Assembly (NCBI GenBank): GCA_946811185.2
Contig: OX328112.1
Location: 2,604,001 to 2,668,000, forward strand
DNA length: 64,000 nucleotides
Direction: 5' to 3'
DNA from: Hippopus hippopus
Lineage: Eukaryota; Mollusca; Bivalvia; Cardiida; Cardiidae
Each line of letters starts with the position of its first letter. The first letter of the stretch is position 1. Shown one piece after another: positions 43,905-53,514 of this stretch. Both the position numbers and the translations under genes were made by a program. The notes beneath the pieces are model-generated. The model made no database searches. It had not been told where the DNA came from and worked only from the letters and a program-made list of their open reading frames with translations.

Positions 43905-44425
43905 TTTACCCCTTACTAAACAATTCTGTACTTTTACAGCCCTGTGGAAAATGGCTGAAAATGTTGTGGGAAAAGGAAAAAAAAAATACTGGTTATCAGC
44001 ATATCTACTCGGCTGTTTTCGAAGAAAACATTGAGGTTTTGTTGTAGTTCAGGCGTTCTCTGCTTCATGGAAACACTTTTGACATTTTCAAAAACTTTGA
44101 CTTTTTGTAAAATCTCAGTCATTGCTGAAGATATTTACTTCTTCAAACTTGAGCAAGTTGTTCACTATCAAAAGGGAAACCATAAACAAGGGCAGGTAAC
44201 CATCAAAGCATTTCCGACACAGTTATGCCCATTTCACAACTTCTTTTTTTCACTGAAAATCAAGCAATTTCAATTGAGAGTTGACACCTGCATGTGGTGC
44301 TCTTGTTTCCTTTTCCAACAATATTTTCTACCTATTCAAAGACAAATTCTACAACTGTACCAAGAATATATTGTTATCAACACATCTTCTCAAATTGGAC
44401 AAGTTTGAAATTTCCCTTTCTGTGT
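43905..44425 (-). mobile_element. TTAA-1 MITE with a ~270-bp foreign insert
   Basis: The left half (CCCCTTACTAAACAATTC … TACTGGTTATCAGCAT) and right half (CCTTTTCCAACAATATTTTC … GACAAGTTTGAAATTTCC) are separated by about 44008-44275 of sequence found nowhere else in the family. Confidence 0.6.
44053..44195 (+). CDS. Exon-like open stretch inside a split MITE (doubtful)
   Basis: Bounded by TTGTAGTTCAG and GGGCAG|GTAACC, 143 nt, open in the frame that would follow a phase-1 exon: …FMETLLTFSKTLTF… KLEQVVHYQKGNHKQGQ. It leaves in phase 0, so it cannot sit between the exon candidates at 42969 and 45342 without forcing a stop. It may belong to an alternative transcript, be a captured piece, or be chance. 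Confidence 0.18.
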
Positions 44426-45066
44426 TAATCTTTTCCAAACAATCCAGTGCTTTTTAAACCATTGTTGGGAAAAGGACAAAGTGCTCTTCTGTGATATGCA
44501 CAATGTCATTTGTGCCATATTTAGAGGACATTTGTTTTTTTCCAGAGAAAGATGGAAATTTATTTCTTTGAATGAACATCATTCGTTATATTTTCACCAG
44601 TTTTGCAGACACAAGTGAAAATATTACCAGTGATGTTCATGAGATAAAAAAAGATTCAACCTTTCGCCAAAAAACCCCCCAAATATTCTATTTATTTCAT
44701 GCTTTTTAAAACCTTTTCTTTTGGGACTTTTGTCAAAATTCAGTAGTTGTTTTCGGTAATTCCCCATAACATACCTCTCTCCACCATAAGAATGCATTAC
44801 AACATTATGCAAAGCACAAAAAAATGTAGGGTAAATTAGCAAAAATAACATCATATTTTTCTCCGGTTGAATGCCATCCGCTGTTACCTAGGTTACTAGC
44901 TTGCAGGAACCACTGTTTGCGCCTTTAACTGACGAGTTATAAAATATGAAATCGGTATTTCTCACTGGTTGTCTTAACCATAAAATATCAAACCATAAAT
45001 TAATAAACCATAAAAATATTAAACCATAAACTATTGAAAAGCATGAAATAAAATTTGTTATCTGCA
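44426..45066. other. No supported gene
   Basis: A short AT-rich direct repeat of CATAAAATATTAAACCATAA type occurs at 44985-45050. Otherwise nothing recognised. Confidence 0.4.
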
Positions 45067-45099
45067 AAAGCTTTTAATTTGGATGAATCCAGAATTTTA

Positions 45100-45312
45100 T
45101 CAATTTGCAGAGTAAACCTTTTACGAAGGAAGCTTTTTGAAAATATTGTGGGTAATAGAGAAAATGCTAGTAATCAGCATTTTGTCCTTATTCCACAATT
45201 TTTCTACTGTTTCTAAGATAAGAAACATGCTTTTGGCTACATTTTCATTTGTTGTCTGGAAATGCTTTCAATTAAGACAAATCTAGAATTCAGTCATGTG
45301 TGAAAGAGTTAA
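45100..45312 (-). mobile_element. TTAA-1 MITE, diverged
   Basis: Hairpin AATGCTAGTAATCAGCATTT, right end GTGTGAAAGAGTTAA; it ends ~30 bp upstream of a candidate splice acceptor. Confidence 0.75.
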
Positions 45313-45341
45313 TGATAAATCATTTCAATGTAAAATTTCAG

Positions 45342-45455
45342 GTGTCCATATTGATGACCAGAGTGTCTTGCTGCAGGATACTTGCATTGGAGGAGATGCT
45401 GTACAAATGTTTAGTTTAGTAAAACACAAGTTGTATGTTTTTGTCCAGTTAACAA
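45342..45455 (+). CDS. Candidate coding exon 2 of the split gene
   Basis: The acceptor TGTAAAATTTCAG and donor TTAACAA|GTAAGT enclose 114 nt. In phase 1 it is fully open: VHIDDQSVLLQDTCIGGD then AVQMFSLVKHKLYVFVQLT; the phase-0 frame stops with TAG near its end. Residue composition is ordinary for a globular protein, unlike the MITE-derived frames around it. Phase 1-1, as is the preceding candidate, so the two join without a frame change. The next recognised candidates on the right (57381 onward) read best in phase 0, so an exon in between has been missed or they belong to another gene. No family recognised. Confidence 0.4.
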
Positions 45456-45567
45456 GTAAGTGGTTTGTCTTGTGAGTAATATGAACTTATTTCCTGCTCA
45501 TAAAATTCATGGTATTTTGTCCCAAAAATTGCTATACTCTTCACCACAAAAAACCTAATGTTATAAC

Positions 45568-45759
45568 TACTGTATAAGTGGAAATGTTTGCGATTTTGTG
45601 AATTTGAAAAATTTGCGAACTTTTCTGTTCACATGTTTAACCACAAGTGTACTAGCAAATAATGAGTGTCCTGAATTCACAAATATTTCCGTACGCAAGA
45701 TGTCTGTAATTGGTAATTTGCAAATTTCTCAACATGCGTATATACCCACGTATACAGTA
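45568..45759. mobile_element. TA-ended MITE (Tc1/mariner-like), family E
   Basis: TACTGTATAAGTGGAAATGT … CGTATATACCCACGTATACAGTA-type end (TATACCCACGTATACAGTA). Confidence 0.7.
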
Positions 45760-45789
45760 TCCAATTTAAAGCATTTCCAGAGGATCATT

Positions 45790-45992
45790 TTAACTCTTTA
45801 CCACACAATCCTGAGTTATAGCTGAAAGATTTAGCTGTTGAAAACATTGTTGGAAAGAAGCAGTTTCTTAATTCCAACAAGGTTTTCCACCCTATTGAAG
45901 ACAAAAATTGCTATTTGAGCTACATTCAGTTTGTCATTGGAAATGTTATTAATTTGATTGAGTAAGGAATTTGTCATTTGGTATAGGTTTAA
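45790..45992 (-). mobile_element. TTAA-1 MITE, hairpin diverged
   Basis: TTAACTCTTTACCACACAAT … CATTTGGTATAGGTTTAA; tip AAGAAGCAGTTTCTTAATT. Confidence 0.75.
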
Positions 45993-46284
45993 TTTGGTGC
46001 AATGATGCTATTTTTGCTTAAAAGGGTCTAAAACATTGTGCTGCTAGCCAGCATTTTTCTCCTTTTCACTGAATGTTTTCCAAAGCCTAGATTTTATGGT
46101 TGAGGATTTGAAACTCCTATATTTTTATGTGGAAAGAATCCTTTTTTTTTTCTGTCTTTTTCTTTTCATGGGATATTGGTTTGACAGTGGTGTGTGTGAA
46201 ATAATATGGATAAAAATCCTATACCAATCTTTGGAAGTTGTGCAAGAGTCAGAACTATTTTTAACTGTTGCTGAACTTGGAATT

Positions 46285-46419
46285 AAGTACTATGTAGACA
46301 GTGTAGATCAAGATCAGACCACACAGAACATGCAGTTTGATTTTGGATCTTCACTGTCCATTACTTTGTGGGATATTCCGATAAAAACAACCTTGAAATT
46401 GCAATATCTGCATTTTTAA
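46285..46419 (+). mobile_element. TTAA-2 MITE, partial
   Basis: GACAGTGTAGATCAAGATCA / GCAGTTTGATTTTGGATCTT core; the left end is lost and the right runs into a TTAA-1 copy. Confidence 0.65.
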
Positions 46420-46665
46420 CCCTTTCCCACACAATTCCGTCTTTTAACAACCCTATAGAACAAGCCTTTCAGAATATTGTGGGTAAAGGAGAAACTGCTT
46501 GTAACCAGCATTATCTCCTTTTCTCATAATTTCTCATATTTTTTTTTTCTACTTTTCTTCCTTTTCCAAAACAAAGTACATATTTTGAGTCACATATATT
46601 TTGTCTTCTGCAAGTTCTTTGAATTTGGACCTGTCTAAAGTGTCGTTGTTTGGGATAAAGAGTAA
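46416..46665 (-). mobile_element. TTAA-1 MITE
   Basis: TTAACCCTTTCCCACACAAT … TTTGGGATAAAGAGTAAC; a T-rich insert disrupts the right hairpin arm. Confidence 0.78.
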
Positions 46666-46709
46666 CTACTGACTGAGAATGTCCACTTCATATATTAAGC
46701 ACCACAAAG

Positions 46710-46890
46710 GTTAACCCTGTAGCAAACAACAAATTTGGGACTCTTCCAAACCGACAGCATCTGCAGATGACAAATCTGAAAGTGGTACATATGAATTAAT
46801 GTTCTTTGACAGAGTAGAAAACCTGAAGGAAAAAACAAAAAATCCTGGTAACCATGGTGTTTCTAAATGCCTTATTCATCACTGTTATTA
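46710..46890 (+). mobile_element. TTAA-1 MITE, heavily diverged
   Basis: TTAACCCTGTAGCAAACAAC, CAGCATCTGCAGATGACAAA; no hairpin partner. Confidence 0.55.
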
Positions 46891-47139
46891 AAACTCTAGA
46901 TTTCTAATCTGGTTTTGGAAACATTTTCAAGTTTCTCCATATGTATTTCAAATTGTTCCTTAGCTTTTGAGGTGTAGAAATAGTAGCTTTACATCTTCTG
47001 CAATTGAATACAAGCTTGGTGACAGTTTAGTATGAGATATTGAATCATTTAGATTCAAGATCAGGCTGCACTGTCCATATAGTCTAATGTCTATATACAC
47101 CTGGAAAATCTTTGAATGTTGCCATCTTGCCATTGCCAG

Positions 47140-47283
47140 TGAAAGAGCCAACTCCGACAATAAATTCAGACTGGTCCAAATTGGAATTATTTGCAGATGA
47201 CAATTTTTTTTTTGTGAAAGGGTAGAAAACATTTTGAGGACAGGACAAAATGTTGGTTCCCAGCCTTTTTCTCCTTTTCCTTT
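47140..47283 (+). mobile_element. TTAA-1 MITE, left part, cut by a SINE
   Basis: TGGTCCAAATTGGAATTATT … CTTTTTCTCCTTTTCC, after which SINE sequence starts. Confidence 0.6.
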
Positions 47284-47612
47284 GCCAAGGCCCAGTAGTG
47301 CAGTGGGTAGTGCACTGGACTGTAGGACGAGGGATTGCTCCACAATCCCCAGCTCAGTCAACTTATTTACTAGAATTGATGATAACAATTGCAACAGGAT
47401 TCATTCTTCTCTCACCACTCATCATTGTTTCTATGATGGTCATCATCTTATGTGGGAAAGCAGCCAGTGGCTTGGGAAGGATATATGTAAAGTACTTTAA
47501 AGAGAAATTCCAGGAAAGCATTGTTAGGTGCACTTGCTGCTGTGATATAACTGGAATTATGCTGAAAACGGCATTAAACACCATACTAATTACATTTAAT
47601 CAATCAATCTTT
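47284..47612 (+). mobile_element. Meta-type SINE
   Basis: GCCCAGTAGTGCAGTGGGTA, GGAAAGCAGCCAGTGGCTTG, tail TTTAATCAATCAATC. The head has diverged from the tRNA-like form (no good B box). Confidence 0.8.
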
Positions 47613-48220
47613 TTTTCTGCATTCAACTAAAAGTTTTCACTAGAAAAACTTGTAGATTGAATTGTTTTTACACCACTGCAAACTTTATTTCTGTCATGTT
47701 ACAGCACTAGCTTGCAATTTTATGTATATGTCCTGGGTGTCACAAGCACTAGGCTTGGGCTCTGAAATGTCTTGCCCAAAGACACTTGCATAAAAATCCA
47801 GTGCTATTGGTGAGACAGTAAGTCCTACACTGTACGTTTGATCCACGCAGGACCCTCATTAGAAAAGCTTCCAAAGCTGAGCATTCTTCTTTGTCTAATT
47901 CTTGATTGATAAAGTAATGCCAGTTCTGATTGGCTAAACTATATGGGAAAACCAATCAGAAATTGTGTTACTTTCAAATGTTGAAAATTCTTGAGAATTA
48001 GAGTAAGAATGTTATCAAGAATGGTTGGTGAATATGGACTGTGATGTTCCCTTGTCCTGCCCCTAGACATTACACGAAATGTATTACCGGTAATACTTTA
48101 TTAAAGAAGAAATGAAACTTCTCCTTTTTTTTTTTTATTTTACTTTATAGCAAGTTACATAGCATATTAGATGTACATGTATATGTTTTAATAGCATATT
48201 ACAGCATTTCATAGCATCTT

Positions 48221-48449
48221 TTAACTCTTTACCAAACAATCCCTGGTTATAACGACCCTGAGGAAGAAGCGTTCTGAAAACATTATGGGAAAAGGAGAAA
48301 ATGCTGGTAACCAGCATTATCTCCATTTCCCACAATGTTTTCTGCTCTATCAAAGTCAAGTTTTAATTTTTGAGTAATGTTTATTTTCTTGTCTGCAAAT
48401 GCTTTCAATTTGGAAAAGTCTAAAATTTTGTCGTATGGTAAGGAGTTAA
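48221..48449 (-). mobile_element. TTAA-1 hairpin MITE, complete
   Basis: TTAACTCTTTACCAAACAAT … GTATGGTAAGGAGTTAA; first of three chained copies. Confidence 0.88.
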
Positions 48450-48672
48450 CTCTTTAATACACAATACCTACTTTTGATGACCCTGAAAAGAAAGCTTTTG
48501 GAAACATTGTTGGAAAAGGAGTAAATGCAGGTAACCAGCATTTTCTCTTTTACCGGTAATGTTTTCTACCTTTTCTAAAGAAGTTTCAAGATTAGAGTGT
48601 AATTTATTTTGTTGTCTGCAAATGTTTTCAATTTGGACAGGTATAGAATTTTTTGTTTTGGTGAAGAGTTAA
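48446..48672 (-). mobile_element. TTAA-1 hairpin MITE
   Basis: TTAACTCTTTAATACACAAT … TTTTGGTGAAGAGTTAA; shares TTAA on both sides. Confidence 0.85.
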
Positions 48673-48740
48673 CTTTTTCCCAAACTATTCTGTGTTTTCA
48701 CAACCCTTATCCTGATCCATAAGGCTTTTCACAAAAGTTC
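48669..48740 (-). mobile_element. TTAA-1 MITE, left end only
   Basis: TTAACTTTTTCCCAAACTAT … CACAACCCTTATCCTG, then lost. Confidence 0.6.
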
Positions 48741-48769
48741 TTGAAAGGTGCTGAACGATTGTCATATTT

Positions 48770-48965
48770 CACCAAAAGTAGGGGAATTGCCAGTAGAAAG
48801 ATGAGTTTTTAAACGAAATAAAATGTATACAACAGATAGAGGGACCAGGCGACTTTTGACCTAGGTTCAAAATTAATTTTTCTGCCAGTGACTAACACTT
48901 GGACAGATCATACAAAAACATCTTCACAATAAGTACCATACTTTATAATGTTAGAATTGAAATTT
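48770..48965. repeat. Dispersed repeat related to 59740-60140
   Basis: GGCGACTTTTGACCTAGGTT, TTTTTCTGCCAGTGACTAAC and CATCTTCACAATAAGTACCA match, in order, the segment at 59980-60120. Here the 81-bp tandem expansion is absent. Confidence 0.6.
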
Positions 48966-49059
48966 ATTTGCATTTGACCTCCCAATTGTTTACTTTTGGA
49001 GACTCTTGAGCCTTTAAGGTACAAGTACACTGGCACTGAACCAGAATTGAATTACTTAT

Positions 49060-49205
49060 GCAGACAGTGTAGACCAAGATCAGACTGCTCAGAACATGTC
49101 TGATGATGGATTTCACTGTTTGCTTCTTTGCCAGAATTCTGACAAAAAAGCTTTGAAATGGAACATCTATAGAACTGAGAACATCCATCTCGTTTATTTA
49201 GTGAT
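49060..49205 (+). mobile_element. TTAA-2 MITE, partial
   Basis: GACAGTGTAGACCAAGATCA, then shortened right half (AAAAAGCTTTGAAATGGAA). Confidence 0.6.
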
Positions 49206-49325
49206 CTCATTTATTTAGCAATAGCATTATAAGGATCAAAATACATCAGGAGAGTGCTTAGCTGCCAATGAGGCAAGGATGCTCGCTTTGCAACAGGGGA
49301 AGGTTTTTGGTCTTATACTTTTTTT

Positions 49326-50900
49326 TAGCTCACCTGAGCACGAAGTGCTCATGGGGAGCTATTGTGATGGTGCTGTGTCCGGCGTGCGGCATGCATCGTC
49401 CATCGTCAACTTTTTCACCTTGTGTACGCTCTAGAGGCCACATTTTCAGTCCGATACTCATGAAACTTGGTCAGAATGTTTGTCTCAATAAAATCTTGGA
49501 TGAGTTCGAAAATGGGTCATGTCGGGTCAAAAACTAGGTCACTAGGTCAAATCTTAGAAAAATCTTGTGTACGCTCTAGAGGCCACATTTTCTGTCCGAT
49601 ACTCATGAAACTTGGCCAGAATGTTTGCCTTAAATGATATCTTGGATGAGTTTAAAAATGGGTCATGTCAGGTCAAAAATTAGGTCAGTAGGTCAAATCT
49701 TAGAAAAACCTTGTGTACACTCTAGAGGCCACATTTTCAGTCAAACACATGTTTGTCTTGATGATATTTCGGACGAGTTTGAAAATGGGTCATGTTGGGT
49801 CAAAAACTAGGTCACCAGGTCAAATCTTAGAAAAACCTTGTGTACACTCTGGAGGCCACATTTTCAGTCCAACACTCTTGAAAGTTGGTCAGAATGTTTG
49901 TCTTGATGATATCTCAGACGAGTTTGAAAGTGGGTCATGTTGGGTCAAAAACTAGGTCACTAGGTCAAATCTTAGAAAACCTTGTGTACGCTCTAGAAAC
50001 CACATTTTCTGTCAAAAACTCTTGAAAGTTGGCCAGAATGTTTTTCTTGATAATATCTCAGATGAATTTGATAATGGGTCATGTTGGGTCAAAAACTAGG
50101 TCACTAGGTCAAATCTTAAAAAAAAAACTTGTGTACGCTCTGGAGGACACATTTTCAGCCGGATACTCCTGAAACTTGGTCAGAATGTTTGTCTTGATGA
50201 TACCTTGAATGAGTTTGAAATGGGTCATGTTGGGTCAAAAACTAGGTCACTGGGTCAAAAATTAGAAAAACCTTGTGTGCGCTCTAGAGGCCATTTTCAG
50301 TCTGATACTCTTCAAACTGGATCAGAATGTTTGTTTTGGTGATATCTCAAAGAGTTTGATAATGGGTAATGTCAGGTCAAAAACTAGGTCACTTGGTCAA
50401 ATCTTAGAAAAACCTCTTGTACGCTCTAGAGGCCACATTTTCAGTCAAATACTCATGAAACTTGGTCAGAATGTTTGTCTTCGTGATATCTCAAAAGTGA
50501 TTGATAATGGGTAATGTCTGATCAAAAACTAGAAAAACCTTGTGTATGCTCTAGAGGCCACATGTTCAGTCCAAAACTCTTGAAAGTTTGGTGAGAATGT
50601 TTGTCTTGATATCTTGAAAGAGTTCGAAAATGGGTAATGTCAGATCAAAAACTAGGTCAATAGGTCAAATCTTTGAAAACCTTGTTTACTTTCTAGAGGC
50701 CTCATTTTTAATGCAATACTCATGAAACTTGGTCAGAAAGTTGGTATTACTCCAGTTTGCAAGTGGTTCATTTCGGGTCAATAACTCATGAAAATCGTGG
50801 TAGAATGTTTGTCATATTATCTCAAAAGAGATTGAAAATGGGTCATGTTTGGTCAAAAGACTCAGGTGAGCAATTTCAGGGCCATCATGGCCCTCTTGTT
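49326..50900 (+). mobile_element. Pearl/Helentron-associated-like element, apparently full length
   Basis: Starts TAGCTCACCTGAGCACGAAG (with hairpin GAGCACGAAGTGCTC), then a short GTCC-poor spacer and about nine ~140-160-bp cores (GAGGCCACATTTTCAGTC, AAACTTGGTCAGAATG, GGGTCAAAAACTAGGTCA). Ends ACTCAGGTGAGCAATTTC, hairpin GGGCCATCATGGCCC, TCTTGTTT. GCTCACCTGAG and CTCAGGTGAGC are exact inverted ends, the second lying just upstream of the 3' hairpin. The open frames in it (49268-50514) are core-derived and not genes. Confidence 0.85.
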
Positions 50901-51185
50901 TATTTTACTGTATTTCATTTTTGCACCAGTTTCATTAAGACCTATGGGAATGTCCCGTGATCAGTAACACACATCAATTAGAGGGATGTGTATTCAAATT
51001 GATATATATGATGATGCCCGATATCACATGTTATGAAGATTTGAATTACCAATTATTGAGAAACAACCTTCCTGTCATTTAAGAGCTCAAAAATTGCACC
51101 TTTGTATTGAATATAGTGATAAAAATTACATGTATATCTTATAAGAAGTTCTGACTTACAGCATAAAAACTAGATAGCTTTCTGG
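50901..51185. other. No recognisable feature
   Basis: AT-rich spacer. Confidence 0.4.
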
Positions 51186-51397
51186 AACCCTGTACCACGC
51201 AATCCTGAGTTTTAAAAACCCTGGCAGAAAAGGCTTTAGAAAACATTGTTGGAAGCTTCCTGCATTTTCTGCTTTTTCCAGTGTTTTTTTGTCCTTTCAC
51301 TCACAACTTCCATCATTTTAGTCATATTTAATTTTTTGTCTGTAAATGCTTTAAAAATTGGATCAGTCTAAAATTTTGTTGTTTGATATAGAGTTAA
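51186..51397 (-). mobile_element. TTAA-1 MITE, chained
   Basis: GAACCCTGTACCACGCAATC … TTTGATATAGAGTTAA; hairpin mostly lost. Confidence 0.78.
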
Positions 51398-51602
51398 CGC
51401 TTAACCACAAAATGCTGAGTTTTCACAACCTTGAAAAAGAAAGCTTTAGAGGCCTTTGTGAGAAAAGGAGAATATGCTGGTAACCTTGTTTTCCCACAAT
51501 GTTTTCGAACATTCACAAATTCGTTCATTTGAGCCACATTGGTTTTTTGTCTGTAAATGCTTTGAAAATGGACCAGTTCAGACCTGTTTAATATAGAGTT
51601 AA
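51394..51602 (-). mobile_element. TTAA-1 MITE, chained
   Basis: TTAACGCTTAACCACAAAAT … TTTAATATAGAGTTAA. It shares the ATATAGAGTTAA right end and the TCATTTGAGCCACAT-type body with its neighbour: a subfamily. Confidence 0.78.
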
Positions 51603-51641
51603 GGTATATACCCTCATGTGCCAAATGACTAGAATGACAGC

Positions 51642-51870
51642 TTAACTGTTTACCACACAATCCCAACTTCTAACGACCCTGAGAAAGAAGCTTATAGAAA
51701 ACATTGTAGGAAAAGGAGAAAATGCTGTTAACCAGCATTTTCTCCTTTTCCCACAATATTTTCTACCCAATCACAGTCAGAAATCATCATATTACCAAGC
51801 TTTAATGTGTTGTCTGCAGATGCTTTGAATTTGGTCCAGTCCAAAAATTTGTTGTTTGGTAAAGAGTTAA
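51642..51870 (-). mobile_element. TTAA-1 hairpin MITE, complete
   Basis: TTAACTGTTTACCACACAAT … TTTGGTAAAGAGTTAA. It shares AGTCAGAAATCATCATATTA-type body with the copy at 10546, marking another subfamily. Confidence 0.9.
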
Positions 51871-52009
51871 CTGTTCCATCCAAAATTTTACATGAAGTAA
51901 CTAAACGCAATGATCTGTGACAGAAACTCTATATCATGCAGTCTGATCTTTATCCTCACTACAAAGTTTTAAACAGCAACTAAAATTGTACATGGCACTC
52001 TAACTGGAA

Positions 52010-52130
52010 AACAAATAAGAAAATTTTACAACCTTGAGGGAGAAGACTTAAAAAATGTCATGGAAAAAGGAGAAAATACTCACTTTTCTTATCAGTATTT
52101 CCTCCTAGTCCCATAATGGATTTATTAAAA
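52010..52130 (-). mobile_element. TTAA-1 MITE remnant
   Basis: TTACAACCTTGAGGGAGAAG and degraded hairpin; no termini. Confidence 0.5.
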
Positions 52131-52185
52131 ATTTCAAACCGATATCAATCACCTGATTGATGCTATTTTCAATTTTATTTTTTGG

Positions 52186-52312
52186 GAAAAAATGTCTCTG
52201 TATCAGAAAGTGTAGATCCAAGATCAGACTGCATGTTCTGTGCAGTCTGATTTTGATCTACACTGCCTGCAATAGGTCAGTGAGTTGTGTTTAGCAGCCT
52301 AATACCATTTAA
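52186..52312 (-). mobile_element. TTAA-2 MITE, right half
   Basis: Core AGTGTAGATCCAAGATCAGA / GCAGTCTGATTTTGATCTAC and TTTAGCAGCCTAATACCATT; terminal CCTAAGGGTTAA altered. Confidence 0.7.
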
Positions 52313-52326
52313 CCCTTTACCACCAT

Positions 52327-52555
52327 TTAACCCCTTACCAAACAATCCCTGGTTTTAACGACCCCGTGGAAGAAGCCTTCTGAAAACACTGTGGGAAAAG
52401 GAGAAAATGCTGGTAACCAGCATTTTCTCCTTTTCCCACAATGTTTTCTACTCTTCCAAAGTCAAGTTTCAAATTTTGAGTCACTTTTATTTTGCAGTCT
52501 GCAAATGCTTTCAGTTTGGACCAGTCTAAGATTTTGTTGTTAGGTAAACAGTTAA
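52327..52555 (-). mobile_element. TTAA-1 hairpin MITE, complete
   Basis: TTAACCCCTTACCAAACAAT … TTAGGTAAACAGTTAA with full palindrome. Confidence 0.9.
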
Positions 52556-52881
52556 ATCTTACCCAGGATTTTCTTCTAAAACATTATTTAGGGTCCTTGT
52601 GACCCTTTGTCTGAGAAGTGGAAGCTCATTTCTCTTAAATTCATAGGTCAAAATGAATGGGTGTGAATAATTTCCTTTCCTCCCCCTCCCAACACTTTTA
52701 GAGGCTGTCATCTGTTCAGTTATGAATTGCTGTATATGTGAAAGAATGGAAATATATTTAGTGTTTGTTAGTTTGAAAATCAAACGCAAAAGAGGAGGAA
52801 AAAAGTACTATTTTGTTTTGGCCATTGAACATCTTTGACAGCATTTTGTTTTGCCATTAAACATCTTTGACACCTTTTCTA

Positions 52882-53212
52882 ATGGGGCAGATACAAGCCC
52901 TGGTAGCTCAGCTGGTAGCATACAGGTCTTGAGAACAGGGGGTTGCTGGTTTGCTCCCTAGCTCAGCCATTTTCTTTCCGAGGATTGATAAAAGTCATTG
53001 CAACAGGATTCATACCTCTCTCACTGTCAGCCATTGCTTTGGTGATGGTTATGTAGGAAAGCAGCCAGTGGCTTGAAAAGAATATTGTGCAGAGTATTGG
53101 AAAGTGAAATTCCAGGAAAGAATGGATAGGTGCACTGGCCACTGTGATATAACTGAAACATCATTGAAATTGTGTTAAACACCATACAATCAATCAATCT
53201 GATGGGGCAGAT
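52882..53212 (+). mobile_element. Meta-type SINE, full length, 11-bp duplication
   Basis: ATGGGGCAGAT at 52882-52892 and 53202-53212. A box GGTAGCTCAGCTGGTAGCA; core GAAAGCAGCCAGTGGCTTG; tail CAATCAATC. Confidence 0.9.
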
Positions 53213-53214
53213 GA

Positions 53215-53440
53215 AGATCAGACTGCTCAAAATGTGTAAATAGGTTTTTGATGAAATGGACAACTTCGGTCCTTTAAATGCAGATGATAAATTTCAAAGC
53301 TGCTTTTGTCAGAACATCTGGCATAAAACAAGACTTTGTAGATTCAAGATCAGAGTGCACAGTCTGTTTAGTCCGATCTTGATCTATACTCTTAGCATAA
53401 GCAAGTAAATCTGGCTTCAGCATGATTAGGGTTAATGAAA
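53215..53440 (-). mobile_element. TTAA-2 MITE, partial
   Basis: TTCAAGATCAGAGTGCACAG / TAGTCCGATCTTGATCTATA and right end GATTAGGGTTAA, ~35 bp upstream of a strong splice acceptor. Confidence 0.65.
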
Positions 53441-53474
53441 ATTCTTATTTTCTTTTTCTTCTTTCTCTCTTCAG

Positions 53475-53514
53475 GTACAGGAGGATTCCAGATTTAAGCT
53501 AAGTATTATTTACA
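53475..53514 (+). other. Candidate exon start upstream of the 281-codon ORF
   Basis: A long pyrimidine tract TTTCTTTTTCTTCTTTCTCT ends in CTTCAG at 53474, an excellent splice acceptor. The 40 nt to the ATG at 53515 contain stops, so this is 5' untranslated sequence for the ORF. Joined in phase to the exon at 45342 it would add seven to eight residues and stop, so it could also be an alternative last exon of that gene. Confidence 0.4.

Noticed and set aside
46096..46419. 107-codon plus-strand ORF
   Set aside because: Its second half is a TTAA-2 core (…VDSVDQDQTTQ…), and the first half is Phe/Leu-rich AT sequence.
49326..50900. Regularly spaced repeats, CRISPR-like at first sight
   Set aside because: Units are ~140-160 bp with no unique spacers between short repeats, in a eukaryotic setting; a transposon core array.
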